DNA of 63,360 nucleotides from Paenibacillus ferrarius (GTDB lineage: Bacteria > Bacillota > Bacilli > Paenibacillales > NBRC-103111). The DNA lies in assembly GCF_002027705.1 (NCBI RefSeq), contig NZ_MBTG01000036.1, positions 1 through 63,360 on the forward strand, written 5' to 3'. This document shows positions 27,179 to 37,489 of this stretch, piece by piece. Under the pieces are notes generated by a model, which saw only the letters and a program-made list of their open reading frames with translations, was not told where the DNA came from and did not search any database. The first letter of the stretch is position 1. Each line of letters starts with the position of its first letter. The translations under genes and the position numbers were made by a program.

Positions 27179-30100
27179 TCACTCCGGAATGCCTGTAGCT
27201 AAAGGTTTTGCTGGGTCATTAAATAAATTGAAGTTAGCCACTTTACCAGGTGTAGACCGGTTAGAGGCTTCGCCACTTCCGAGAAGGCCATTAGTAGCGT
27301 CGCCCCACGTCCAAACATCACCATTGGCCTGCAACGCAATGCTCGTACTTCCTTCTCCACCTGTTATTGCCAGAACATTGGTTAAGTTCGTTGTTATGAG
27401 AGTAGGCGTATTCCGGTTATCATTCCCGCCTATGCCTAGACTTCCATTCCAATTGGCGCCCCATGAAAACATTTTGCCTTGATTATCAATGGCGAAAGAA
27501 TAATAATGCCCAGCCCCAATTTGAGTTATGTTAGATAAACCCGCCACTTCATAAGGCGCTAATTGCTTATTTATTGTACCATTTCCAATTTGCCCCGCAT
27601 TATTGAAACCCCACGTATAAACGGCGCCAGTTACACTTAAAGCTAAGGAATGTTGATCCCCATTTCTGATATCAATGATGAATGGCAGGCCCTCAACTTT
27701 GACTGGTGCCGGTTTATTTGCACCTGTTCCATCGCCAAGCTGCCCATTGTCGTTAGCTCCCCAAGCCCAAACTGTCCCATCAGCCTTTAAGGCAATTCCT
27801 GTATCGGACCACTCGCCTCGAACAGCTATGACATGATCCAATCCCTGAACTTGCGCAGGAGTTGCATAAATCGCAAACTTCCATACGGTACCGTCACTTT
27901 TTAGAGCAAAGACATTAGTTCCCTCTGCAGAAATAGAAACGACATGATCAATGCCAGTTATTTTTTTGGGACCCGTTGTATCATAGTATCCCCATTTCCA
28001 AATATGTCCATCAGCTGTTAGCGTTGCCGTGTATCCTTCACCAGCTTGTACGGCGATGATGTTAACAGGCAAGTTTGGAACTGCAAATATTTGTGTACGA
28101 GGTAATTGCGTCCCGTCGCCAATTTGCCCACCATAGTTAGAACCCCATGTATAGACTTGACCATTTGTAGCCAGCGTTGCGATATGTGCTTGGCTTTCAG
28201 AAATTCGATTTGCTGGCAAAATGGAAATGGCTTGGACAATATAGCTCACTCCTGCCGAAACACTGGACTGACCTGATGCATCTACGGACTTTACTTTTAG
28301 TATGTGCGTACCTACCGTTAACGGATCAATTGCAATTGTTATTGACGTTCCTGCAGCCTTGCCGGATCCGATCACAGACGTGCCATCCGTATCGTAGACG
28401 GTAATTTGATTACCAGCTGCTACATTAGCAACCGTGATTACCGGCATATGGTTAGAGAGACTGCCATCCACAGCAAATGTAGGAATGGGAACAATAATGG
28501 CTGTACGGAAAGCAGCGGTAGCTGAAGATAGTGCCGTAACGGCCGCATCCACCTCATTTTGTTTTGCAATTGAAGATGTTTGTACAGCAGTTGCTGCTGC
28601 AATTGCACTTTGGTAGGCGTCATGAGCTTCTTGCGAAACTTTCCCTATCTCTATCCCAACTGAGTGATTGCTAAGCAACGTAGTTGCTTGAGAGATGGCT
28701 GAAATTAAATTTGTTTTGTTAACAGGAGGCACTTCATTGGCCTCGTTGACATCATCAATCATCAGCAATATATCTTCTGCCGTATCAAGGTCACCTGCCC
28801 CTGCAGCAAGAATAGCATTTCTATAGAAGGTTACATTAACGGGAATAGCCGTATTCCTTCCAGTTGCTGTATTGAGAACGTGAATCAAATCGATATCTTC
28901 CCCATGGTAAGCTTTAATCGTTGCAATGGCCGCTGCTTGGGCCGCTACGTCGACTGCTAGCCGATGGACTTTAACTGAGTAGATGTCACTTCCATCTTCA
29001 TCTGCATAGATGACGTAAATTTGTACCTCATTAGATCCTACTAGTAACTGCTTAGTATCATCCTCATAGTTTAAATCTATGGATGCATGCTGATTCATCG
29101 GTGTAGCTGTTATTGTTGTGCTCGTTACATTAAACGGTACGGTTGCTTCATAATGCTGAATATCCGGTGAAAATGCCGGACTCAATGTGACATCGCTTAA
29201 ATGTAAGGCGAGTAATCGACCATCCGTATCCGCCGTATCCTTCAATACAATTGCCTCAAACTCTTTCGTTTGGGGTGTCCCTGCATCTTTCGTGATTGTC
29301 GCTGTCAAATGAGCGGTACCATTGCCATCTGCAAAAGCAGGACGTGTAACCACACCTGTATTCGCAACGATTGCCGTGTTATCTGAACTCCAGGCAATGG
29401 TAGTACCATTTGATCCCGTTGTACTTAAGTTCAAGTTTGCCATTACTGCAGTTAATGCTGTGTTAGTGTTGCGAATTGTATCTGCTGTAAGCAAAGCCTT
29501 TGCCGCTGTTATAGATTCATTAGCCGTTTCTTGTGGCGGGTTACTTGGTGTTGGCGTTGGTGCTGGCGTTGATGTTGGTGCCGGTGTTGACGTTGGTGCT
29601 GGTGTTGGCGCTGGTGTTGATGTTGGTGCCGGTGTTGACGTTGGTGCTGGTGTTGGATCTGACCTTGAATCTGATGATGAATCTGACGTTGGTGCTGACG
29701 TCGGCGCCGGTGTAGGCGTAGTTGGGGTCGTTGTTTTGGTCGGAGGTGTCTCGAATGTAGAACCACCTATATTCATAGTTGCCAACACAATCGTACCTTT
29801 ACCTAGCATTTTTATGATAGCATCTAGGACAAGATCATTAATTTTAGCTCCCTCGCTAAGGTTAAGTACCATTCCTGTTGTTGTCGATGCTACATTCATT
29901 TTCTGAATTGTGCCTTCGGGCATATCTATTTGTAATTGCTGTGAGCTCACGTTTACCGTATTGAAGGAGCCTGCCAATGTAACTTTTGAACCAGCTGGAA
30001 GTGAACTAATATTGACATTACCAAAACCATTCCCAGTTGAATTGGTTTCTTTTAGAATAGCCGAAGATTTTACACTTACTAAAGCAACCGTCGTGGTTCC

Positions 30101-31021
30101 TTCAGAAACGATACGTACTGTACCAGTCCCTGACTTCTTGTCAATAATAATGTCGACGAGTACCGAGTTATTAAAATGAATACTGTTCTCGCCACCACCT
30201 TGTACGATAACTTTACCAGTGACTTTAACATTCTCTAGGAACGCATCGCCATTGCCAATGCCCTCAGCCAATAAGAGATCACCCTTAATGACCATATTCC
30301 GAAGCGTGACACCTGCTGCATTCACAGTTACATTCTTATTCATTGTCTCAACGCCAGTTTCCGGACCGTACGTACCTGCTGCTTGATAGGCCACGGTTTG
30401 TGCGGCTTGAGCGCGATCTAAGGTAACTACCGCTTCCGCACGTGTAATAGGGGCCGATGGTTTAAAGCTATGATCGGCATCATAACCATTCATAATTTGT
30501 GAAGCCACCACTTCATCGATGGCGTCTTTGCTCCAAGCTGCCATTTGGCTGGCATCTATGAAAGCTGCAGCCGTAGTGCCAGTTGCCGCGTTTAATGTCA
30601 ATAATCGGCTTACGATTACCGCAACCTCTTGACGACTAATCGGTTTATTGATACCAATCGTTCCGTCTGCATAGCCAGTGATATAGCCGGCTTTAACAGC
30701 TTTGGCTACTTCGGCATGCGCCCAATTATCTGACGGCACATCGCCGAATGCGATATCTGACGCTTCTGTAAATCCAAACGAACGATTGATCAAAGCAATG
30801 AATTCTGCTCTTGTAATTTGGCTATCCGGCTTAAAGCTGCCATCGTCGTACCCTTTAATGAACCCTTTATCGATCCATGCCGAAATTTTACTAGCTGCCC
30901 AATGCCCTTGAATATCCGATGTCCCGGCTGTAGTAGCACCAAATGCGACACCAAACGACGAAAATAATAGGCATGCCATGACGATTATGGATAGCAGCTT
31001 TTTGACTAATGTATTCCTCAC
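27179..31021 (-). CDS. Giant SLH surface protein with beta-helix, Ig-like, FIVAR and RCC1 repeats
   Basis: 1280 residues. The signal peptide is MRNTLVKKLLSIIVMACLLF with cleavage near AFGA. Three SLH domains lie at the N-terminus (about 37-215; GHWAASKISAWIDKGFIKGY). A repetitive beta-helix-like stretch follows (215-405), then a Pro-Thr linker (427-497; PAPTSTPAPT), a bacterial Ig-like domain (500-595), a cadherin-like beta-sandwich (595-690), a FIVAR-like helical module (770-840), another Ig-like domain, and about six RCC1 repeats forming a likely seven-bladed propeller (940-1275; VYTWGSNYGGQIGDGT). It should be wall-bound through the N-terminus, with the RCC1 propeller projecting outward, possibly to bind a polymer or partner cell. 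No catalytic domain is recognised. Confidence 0.85.
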   Translation of the reverse strand: MRNTLVKKLLSIIVMACLLFSSFGVAFGATTAGTSDIQGHWAASKISAWIDKGFIKGYDDGSFKPDSQITRAEFIALINRSFGFTEASDIAFGDVPSDNWAHAEVAKAVKAGYITGYADGTIGINKPISRQEVAVIVSRLLTLNAATGTTAAAFIDASQMAAWSKDAIDEVVASQIMNGYDADHSFKPSAPITRAEAVVTLDRAQAAQTVAYQAAGTYGPETGVETMNKNVTVNAAGVTLRNMVIKGDLLLAEGIGNGDAFLENVKVTGKVIVQGGGENSIHFNNSVLVDIIIDKKSGTGTVRIVSEGTTTVALVSVKSSAILKETNSTGNGFGNVNISSLPAGSKVTLAGSFNTVNVSSQQLQIDMPEGTIQKMNVASTTTGMVLNLSEGAKINDLVLDAIIKMLGKGTIVLATMNIGGSTFETPPTKTTTPTTPTPAPTSAPTSDSSSDSRSDPTPAPTSTPAPTSTPAPTPAPTSTPAPTSTPAPTPTPSNPPQETANESITAAKALLTADTIRNTNTALTAVMANLNLSTTGSNGTTIAWSSDNTAIVANTGVVTRPAFADGNGTAHLTATITKDAGTPQTKEFEAIVLKDTADTDGRLLALHLSDVTLSPAFSPDIQHYEATVPFNVTSTTITATPMNQHASIDLNYEDDTKQLLVGSNEVQIYVIYADEDGSDIYSVKVHRLAVDVAAQAAAIATIKAYHGEDIDLIHVLNTATGRNTAIPVNVTFYRNAILAAGAGDLDTAEDILLMIDDVNEANEVPPVNKTNLISAISQATTLLSNHSVGIEIGKVSQEAHDAYQSAIAAATAVQTSSIAKQNEVDAAVTALSSATAAFRTAIIVPIPTFAVDGSLSNHMPVITVANVAAGNQITVYDTDGTSVIGSGKAAGTSITIAIDPLTVGTHILKVKSVDASGQSSVSAGVSYIVQAISILPANRISESQAHIATLATNGQVYTWGSNYGGQIGDGTQLPRTQIFAVPNLPVNIIAVQAGEGYTATLTADGHIWKWGYYDTTGPKKITGIDHVVSISAEGTNVFALKSDGTVWKFAIYATPAQVQGLDHVIAVRGEWSDTGIALKADGTVWAWGANDNGQLGDGTGANKPAPVKVEGLPFIIDIRNGDQHSLALSVTGAVYTWGFNNAGQIGNGTINKQLAPYEVAGLSNITQIGAGHYYSFAIDNQGKMFSWGANWNGSLGIGGNDNRNTPTLITTNLTNVLAITGGEGSTSIALQANGDVWTWGDATNGLLGSGEASNRSTPGKVANFNLFNDPAKPLATGIPE

Positions 31022-31069
31022 AAAATTTCCCCCTATGATTAACCTAGACTGTATCTCTTATTTTTCGGC

Positions 31070-31093
31070 AAAAAATTCCCCCATTCGGGGGAA
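31070..31093 (-). terminator. Terminator of the NHL-SLH surface protein gene
   Basis: TTCCCCC-GAAT-GGGGGAA followed by a T-run on the minus strand, between the stop at 31151 and the next leftward start. Confidence 0.8.
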
Positions 31094-31150
31094 CCACCAA
31101 TTAATTACCTCTGATTTAGACATGAAATTTAGAAAGTTATACGGTTTGCT

Positions 31151-34100
31151 TCACTTGCTTTTTTGCGCCAACACGTTCATCAGCACCGTTACAGCCTCTG
31201 CTCTTGTTGCATGGTCCTCAGGGGCAAAATGGTTATCGCTTTTCCCTTGCACGATGCCTGCTTGTTTGACGTAAGAAACGCTGGCTTTGGCCCAAGCTGG
31301 TATGTCCTTGTCATCTGCGAAGTCAGTTGAAGCATTGGCTGCAGTTGACTGACCCAAAGCACCGCCAATCATCACTGCCATCTCTGCACGTGTAATGACT
31401 GCATCAGGACGGAATGTACCATCCTCATAACCTTTAATCATACCTGCTTGCACCGCTTGCTCGACTGCTGTCTGCGCCCAGCTTCCAATCTTTGCTTTAT
31501 CTGTGAATGTTAGTGCCGCTCCTGCTCCTTGCGGCTTCAACGTGTTCATTAGCATCACCGTAAATTCCGCACGTGTCACTGTCTTCCCAGGCTTGAACGT
31601 TCCGTCTGGATAACCGCCGACGATTCCTCTGCTTACCGCTTGCTTAATGATCGCCTCTGCCCAGTGCCCAGAGATATCGCTAAAGTTAATCGTTGGCTTT
31701 GTGTCAGGTGTTGGCACAGTTGCCGCTTGACCTACAGCGAATACTGCATACTTTGTAAAGTGGTCTACCTGTACGGTGATATAATTTTCGTTAATCTTGC
31801 CGCCGGAAACTTCCACCCATTCCTTCTTCGCTTCGTCAAAATAGTATACAGCTGCTGTTTGGTTGCCACTCAATTTGGTTTTGTCGAATACAAAAGTCAG
31901 CGTAACCGGTTTACTGAAGTTCTCCGAGAAGTTTTTTAGAATCTCAAAGATCGGGCTTGCTAGAACATGTTTATCCGTTATCAGGTTTTGAGTGTTCACC
32001 AATTTCTCTATCGTTATTTTTAGTTCTTTAGCTGTCGCACCTGTGGGAATAGATACCGTCACTTCTTTTTGCAAACTGACCTCGCCTGATCTACCTACAG
32101 GAAGCGTTAATGTACCATCTGTGGAGATAATTGGTGACATTGATCCTGTCGAACCGCCGCCGCCACCGCCACTGCTAGGTGGCTCACTTGGTGCTATCGG
32201 CGTTGCGCTCACTTGGTTCGAAGCCGCACTGTCTCCTCCGGCATTGATCGCCTTCACGACAAAATAATAGGTCGTGCCGTTGGCCAGGCCGGTCACCGTA
32301 CTTCTATAGACCGAGTCTGTCACATTATAGCTATACACCGAGCCGCTCACTGTGGTCACTTCGGTTCCATACGTTGCGGAATTTACACTTTGGTAGACTC
32401 TGTACCCTGTCGAACCATTGACCGGATTCCACGTAAGTGCTACCTGCGCATTGCCTGCTACAGGTGTTGCTAACAACGGAACACCTGGTATTGGAAGTTG
32501 TGGCGTTACGCTCACTTCGCTGGAAGCCGCGCTATTCCCGTCTATATTCGTTGCAATTACCGTAAAGGAATAGGTGGTTCCATTCGTAAGTCCTGTAACT
32601 GTAATCGGACTCGTTGTCCCAGTCCCTGTCTTTCCACCCGGATTTGCAGTTACTGTGTAACTGGTAATCGCGCTTCCCCCGTTATACGCAGGTGCCGTAA
32701 AGCTGATGGCAGCTTGTTGGTCACCTGCCATTGCCATTACGCCTGTAGGAGCATTCGGCACAACCGTCGTTACCAGCTTCTGTATGCGGTGGTTATTCGT
32801 ATCCGCCACATACAGATTACCGTTGCTGTCTACCGCCACTCCAGTTGGAGAAGCAAACTGGCCTAAGTCACTTCCATATTGGCCTCCTCCCCACTGGCTC
32901 CAACCCCCTGTGGATGCCGTCAGCTTCTGTATGCGATCGTTATCGCTATCCGACACATACACATTCCCACTGCTGTCTACCGCCACTCCAGTTGGATAAA
33001 TAAACTGGCCTAAGTCATTTCCATCTTTGCCGCCCAACTGGCTCCAATGCCCTGTGGATGCCGGCAGCTTTTGTATGCGGTTGTTATCGTTATCCGACAC
33101 ATACACATTTCCGCTGCTGTCTACCGCCACTCCAGTTGGAGAAGAAAACTGGCCTAAGTCATTTCCATATTGGCCGCCCAACTGGCTCCAATGCCCTGTG
33201 GATGCTGTCAGTTTTTGTATGCGATGGTTATACGTATCGGCTACATACACATTTCCGCTGCTGTCTACCGCCACTCCACTTGGAGCGGTAAACTGGCCTA
33301 AGTCACTACTATTTTCGCCGTCCAACTGGCTCCAACCCTCTGTGGATGCTGTCAGCTTTTGTATACGGTTGTTATTCGTATCCGCTACATACACATTTCC
33401 GCTGCTGTCTACCGCCACTCCAGTTGGAGAAGAAAACTCGCCTAGACCACTTCCATCTTGGCCTCCCCACTGGCTCCAAGCCCCTGTCGATACCGTCAGC
33501 TTTTGAATCCGGTGGTTATTCGTATCCGCTACATACACATTTCCGCTGCTGTCTACCGCCACTCCACGTGGACTATGAAACTCCTTCGGAGCAGTACCTG
33601 CACCCATTCCCATGGTGGCCCACTGCTTCCAGCCCCCTGTGGCTGCTGTCAGCTTCTGTATGCGATTGTTATTAAAATCCGACACATACACATTTCCGCC
33701 GCTGTCTACCGCGACTCCAGTTGGATAAGCAAACTGGCCTAACTCACTTCCATTTTCGCCGCCCAACTGACTCCAAGTGGCTGCCGTCAGCTTTTGTATG
33801 CGGTTGTTATCTCTATCCGCTACATACACATTTCCGCTGCTGTCTACCGCCACTCCAGTTGGAGAAGAAAACTCGCCTAACTCATCTCCATCTCCATTTT
33901 GACCGCCCCACTGGCTCCAAGTGGTTGCCGTCAGCTTCTGTATCCGGTGATTATCCGTATCCGCCACATACACATTTCCGCTGCTGTCTACTGCCACTCC
34001 ACGTGGATAAGCAAACTGGCCTAAGTCACTTCCAGTTTTAAAAGTTTCGCTGCCCCACTGGCTCCAAAGCCCTGTATCTACGCTTAGCTTCTGTATGCGG

Positions 34101-34630
34101 TTGTTATATGTATCCGCCACATACACATTTCCGCTTTTGTCTACCGCCACTCCATTTGGATAAGCAAACTGGCCTAAGCCACTTCCGTATTGGCTGCCCC
34201 ACTGGCTCCAAACCCCTGTATCTACGCTTAGCTTCTGTATGCGGTGGTTATTCGTATCCGCTACATACACATTTCCGCTGCTGTCTACTGCCACTCCACG
34301 TGGATTAGCGAACTGGCCTACGTCACTTCCATGTTGGCCGCCCCACTGGCTCCAAACCCCTGTGGATGCCGTCAGCTTCTGTATGCGGTTGTTATTCGTA
34401 TCCGCCACATACACATTTCCGCTATTGTCTACCGCCACACCGCCAGGATTAATAAATCCTCCTAATTCTCCACTTGAAACCGGTACTGGCTTCCCATATT
34501 GACTCCATTGTTCTGTTGCTTGTACCGGGTTTGCAAACAACCATGCACCTATTAATATGAACAGTGCAAAGCTCAGCATGTACCATTTGGTTTTTTCCCG
34601 TTTTATTTTACTTTGATTCGTGTTGGTCAT
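31151..34630 (-). CDS. SLH surface protein with twelve NHL repeats and two FN3 domains
   Basis: 1159 residues. An N-terminal membrane or signal segment (about 17-38) is followed by twelve NHL repeats (45-625), each carrying GVAVDSSGNVYVADTNNNRI with small changes and spaced near 54 residues. Two FN3 domains follow (about 630-815), then a poly-Gly hinge, a ZU5-like beta module (840-960) and three SLH domains (975-1155). NHL repeats form six-bladed propellers, so twelve suggest two propellers in tandem, displayed on the wall. The ATG at 34630 has GGAGGGG upstream. The NHL-coding DNA is itself highly repetitive, so copy number may vary between strains. The ligand is unknown. Confidence 0.88.
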   Translation of the reverse strand: MTNTNQSKIKREKTKWYMLSFALFILIGAWLFANPVQATEQWSQYGKPVPVSSGELGGFINPGGVAVDNSGNVYVADTNNNRIQKLTASTGVWSQWGGQHGSDVGQFANPRGVAVDSSGNVYVADTNNHRIQKLSVDTGVWSQWGSQYGSGLGQFAYPNGVAVDKSGNVYVADTYNNRIQKLSVDTGLWSQWGSETFKTGSDLGQFAYPRGVAVDSSGNVYVADTDNHRIQKLTATTWSQWGGQNGDGDELGEFSSPTGVAVDSSGNVYVADRDNNRIQKLTAATWSQLGGENGSELGQFAYPTGVAVDSGGNVYVSDFNNNRIQKLTAATGGWKQWATMGMGAGTAPKEFHSPRGVAVDSSGNVYVADTNNHRIQKLTVSTGAWSQWGGQDGSGLGEFSSPTGVAVDSSGNVYVADTNNNRIQKLTASTEGWSQLDGENSSDLGQFTAPSGVAVDSSGNVYVADTYNHRIQKLTASTGHWSQLGGQYGNDLGQFSSPTGVAVDSSGNVYVSDNDNNRIQKLPASTGHWSQLGGKDGNDLGQFIYPTGVAVDSSGNVYVSDSDNDRIQKLTASTGGWSQWGGGQYGSDLGQFASPTGVAVDSNGNLYVADTNNHRIQKLVTTVVPNAPTGVMAMAGDQQAAISFTAPAYNGGSAITSYTVTANPGGKTGTGTTSPITVTGLTNGTTYSFTVIATNIDGNSAASSEVSVTPQLPIPGVPLLATPVAGNAQVALTWNPVNGSTGYRVYQSVNSATYGTEVTTVSGSVYSYNVTDSVYRSTVTGLANGTTYYFVVKAINAGGDSAASNQVSATPIAPSEPPSSGGGGGGSTGSMSPIISTDGTLTLPVGRSGEVSLQKEVTVSIPTGATAKELKITIEKLVNTQNLITDKHVLASPIFEILKNFSENFSKPVTLTFVFDKTKLSGNQTAAVYYFDEAKKEWVEVSGGKINENYITVQVDHFTKYAVFAVGQAATVPTPDTKPTINFSDISGHWAEAIIKQAVSRGIVGGYPDGTFKPGKTVTRAEFTVMLMNTLKPQGAGAALTFTDKAKIGSWAQTAVEQAVQAGMIKGYEDGTFRPDAVITRAEMAVMIGGALGQSTAANASTDFADDKDIPAWAKASVSYVKQAGIVQGKSDNHFAPEDHATRAEAVTVLMNVLAQKSK

Positions 34631-34748
34631 CAGGTTTCTTTCCCCTCCATATCTACTGAACTTGATGAAAGTTAGCAGTAAAAGTCAAACTTCTGTTGCT
34701 TTATGTCACATTATGTCGCTCCTTTCCTAACTTTAAGACTATTTCGGC

Positions 34749-34777
34749 AAAAAAAAAATCCCCCGAAACAGGGGGGA
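34749..34777 (-). terminator. Terminator of the LuxR-type regulator gene
   Basis: TCCCCC-GAAACA-GGGGGGA followed by ten T on the minus strand, 58 bases after the stop of the regulator. It resembles the hairpin at 31070-31093, including the flanking TTTCGGC. Confidence 0.8.
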
Positions 34778-34835
34778 GAAGAAGACAGAAAAAGGGGTAG
34801 AACACAGAACGAAGGGTGAATATCAGGGATTCCCT

Positions 34836-37394
34836 TCATGCCAGTGTCATTATTTCTTTGGCACGCTCCAACGCTTGCGCTCGATTGTTGACACCGAGCT
34901 TTCTGTATATGTTTTTAATATGCGACTTTACCGTTTCCCCCGAGATATTCAGACGATTGGCGATTTCCTTGTTTGATTTACCCTGAGTGATCAGTAGGAA
35001 TATCCTGGCTTCCCGCTCGGTTAATATCTCGCTAAGAGAGAGTTCCTCTTTCGAAGTGACATGCATAGCCTGAAGCAGTTGCCCTACGTACGCTAATGAA
35101 ACAGAGGGGGAACTCTTTATGCGAGCACCTAGCTGCACCTTCATATATGCGGATAACAACTCTGTCATCACAGCGCCTTCGTCCATAAAGCTGCGAATGT
35201 ACCCCTCTGGTTCTGCTAAGAGCAAGGCTGTCTCCAATTGAACGAGTGCATCCTCTTTCTGAGCTAAACTATAAAGCGCTACACTTTGCATAATCAACAC
35301 CTTGATTCGATCCCGAAGACGATCTTCCCTAGCTAACAAACGCTCCAACCGTTCTAACAGATACAGCGCTTCATCCATCCGTTCACATACTGCAAGCACT
35401 CTAGCCAACGCCAAATGCTCTGCCATACGATTCAGCGAAACCTCGTCCGTATGCGCCAGACCACACCTTTGCAACCAATCAAGCGCATCTTGACGTGAGC
35501 CTTTCTTCACAGATAGACAAGCTTGTTCCGCTTCGATTTTCAACTTAAATAATTCAACATCTGGCGAGTTAATCTGCGACTTCAACTGTTCCAACAGCTC
35601 GGATGCCCGGTCTAGATTGCCTTTGGCTTGCTGAATCCGAGAGGCGCTAATGGCATTTTGCATCAAAATCCGTGCAAAAGGCCGTATGTCCTCTCGTCCA
35701 AGCGCCTGATTAACATAAAACTCTGCCTCATCCAACCGATTCCACTCGTACAGCAATTTGCTATAAGAGGCATACAAGAATCCGATGAACGGATATTCTC
35801 GCTTGTCTTTCCAGATTGTAATCCACTTCAACAGGAAGACATCCGCTGCATGTAGATCGTTAATAAGCGCCAACTGATCATCGAAGGAATCATGGCCTTG
35901 ATACCGGTTACGCCCCACCGTCTGAAAAAAGCTACCTTCCGGCATATATCGTTCTACCCATTCGAAATAGTCTGACGTTCGTTCCAAATCCTTCTGAAGA
36001 TACGAGGCAACCGCCATAAAAAAGTAAATATTGCCCATGGCCTGCTTCCACTCTGCATCGGTCCAGTTCCCCTCCTGCGCTTGAAAGCGGCTTACGGCTT
36101 GCTCCACTCTACTGAAAGCGGCCTTCCATTCCCCTACTCCCAGCAATACGGATATATAAAACAGTTCGATCATCGGCTTCTCCACAAAGGAGTCTTCTGG
36201 CAATACAGATACCCATCGGATCAGCAGCACACTTTTGGATTGCACGAACGTAGGCAGCTTCTTCTCAATCAACCGAACAGCATCCTCGGTCTGTTTTCCC
36301 TCTACATAATGGTCCACCGCTTCTTCGTCAAAACCATGATTCTCCAGCCATTTCGCCGCACGAATATGCGCTTGCATCCATTTGTCCGGATCGGTTCTAA
36401 GCAGCATTTGTTGCAAAAAATCGGAAAGCAACTGATGATACCGATACCAATTCCTGTAATCGTCCAGAGGGATGATAAACAAGTTCAGCTTCTCTAATCT
36501 CTCCAAAAGCTCTTGACTGTTCACTTGACCCGTTACAGCCTGGCACAAGGAACCATTCATCCGACTTAATATTGAAGTTTCCAATAAAAAAGCGCGCATA
36601 GACTCCGATTGATGAAGGAACACTTCTTCCAGCAAATAATCAGCTATATGATGCTGGTGACCGCTGAATTGTTGAAGCGTCTCGCCTATATTCATGCTGC
36701 GCTTCAGAGAGAGCGCAGCAAGCTGCAAGCCGCTGATCCACCCCTCGGTCTGATGGAACAGCACCGTCACTTGCTCTTTGGTTAGTAACAAATCGGTCGT
36801 GTCACTGAAAAAGGCATGCCCCTCATCCAGTTGAAACCGCAAATCCTGCATCATGATTTGATTTAGCTCACCTTTTGCCAGAAGCCGAGTCGTAGGTATC
36901 GCCATTTCACTGCGACTTGCAATAAACATATGAATATGGGGAGGCAAATGCTCAAGTAGATAGATCATGGAATGTTGAATATCCGAATCATCAATGACAT
37001 GATAATCGTCAAGAATGATGACCAACTCACCGTTTAATCGATTAAGCTCATTTAGTAATGCCGTAATTGCAAGCTTCAATGATAGCAAAGGCCCTTTTTC
37101 AAGAAGAGGTTCTACCGTTTGACCAAAGCCTGAGACTCTTTCCTTAATGGAAGTTGTGACGCAGCTCCAGAACTGGCTCCAGTCATTGTCCTGCTTATCC
37201 AGCGAAACCCACGCTACAAGCGCGCCGCATTGCTTCACCCATTCACTTAACACGGTTGTTTTCCCGTAACCAGCTTGCGCGGAAACAAGCGTCAGCTTGG
37301 CGTGCAGCCCCTCATTCAACTTGCGCATCAGCCTCGGCCTAGACACCAAGACCTTGCGCACATGGGGGATATGAAGTTTCGTACTTACAATCAA
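34836..37394 (-). CDS. MalT-like (LAL) ATP-dependent LuxR-family transcription regulator
   Basis: 852 residues, near the 900 typical of MalT-like proteins. It starts with TTG at 37394 after GGAGGGATTCTA. The N-terminal STAND ATPase domain carries Walker A (SAQAGYGKTTVLSEW, about 38-52) and Walker B (LVIILDDYHVID, near 118). A TPR-like helical sensor fills 400-770. The C-terminal LuxR helix-turn-helix (785-850) contains LTEREARIFLLITQGKSNKE and ISGETVKSHIKNIYRKLGV. Such regulators are held inactive until an inducer binds the helical domain. It lies directly upstream of, and co-oriented with, the NHL-SLH gene, so that surface gene is a plausible target. Confidence 0.9.
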   Translation of the reverse strand: MIVSTKLHIPHVRKVLVSRPRLMRKLNEGLHAKLTLVSAQAGYGKTTVLSEWVKQCGALVAWVSLDKQDNDWSQFWSCVTTSIKERVSGFGQTVEPLLEKGPLLSLKLAITALLNELNRLNGELVIILDDYHVIDDSDIQHSMIYLLEHLPPHIHMFIASRSEMAIPTTRLLAKGELNQIMMQDLRFQLDEGHAFFSDTTDLLLTKEQVTVLFHQTEGWISGLQLAALSLKRSMNIGETLQQFSGHQHHIADYLLEEVFLHQSESMRAFLLETSILSRMNGSLCQAVTGQVNSQELLERLEKLNLFIIPLDDYRNWYRYHQLLSDFLQQMLLRTDPDKWMQAHIRAAKWLENHGFDEEAVDHYVEGKQTEDAVRLIEKKLPTFVQSKSVLLIRWVSVLPEDSFVEKPMIELFYISVLLGVGEWKAAFSRVEQAVSRFQAQEGNWTDAEWKQAMGNIYFFMAVASYLQKDLERTSDYFEWVERYMPEGSFFQTVGRNRYQGHDSFDDQLALINDLHAADVFLLKWITIWKDKREYPFIGFLYASYSKLLYEWNRLDEAEFYVNQALGREDIRPFARILMQNAISASRIQQAKGNLDRASELLEQLKSQINSPDVELFKLKIEAEQACLSVKKGSRQDALDWLQRCGLAHTDEVSLNRMAEHLALARVLAVCERMDEALYLLERLERLLAREDRLRDRIKVLIMQSVALYSLAQKEDALVQLETALLLAEPEGYIRSFMDEGAVMTELLSAYMKVQLGARIKSSPSVSLAYVGQLLQAMHVTSKEELSLSEILTEREARIFLLITQGKSNKEIANRLNISGETVKSHIKNIYRKLGVNNRAQALERAKEIMTLA

Positions 37395-37489
37395 TAGAAT
37401 CCCTCCGGGCGATATTGAACTTTACGTCAATCTATTAATCATAGTATATCAGACAAGACAAGTTCGCGCCCTAAATTTGGCAAACCAAA

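Noticed and set aside
29530..29745. Low-complexity GGTGTTGGTGCTGG-type repeats
   Set aside because: They encode the Pro-Thr linker of the RCC1-SLH protein on the opposite strand.
32760..34480. Regular short DNA repeats that could pass for a CRISPR array
   Set aside because: The period is about 160 bp, the repeats stay in one long reading frame and translate into NHL repeats. There are no spacers of constant length and no cas genes.
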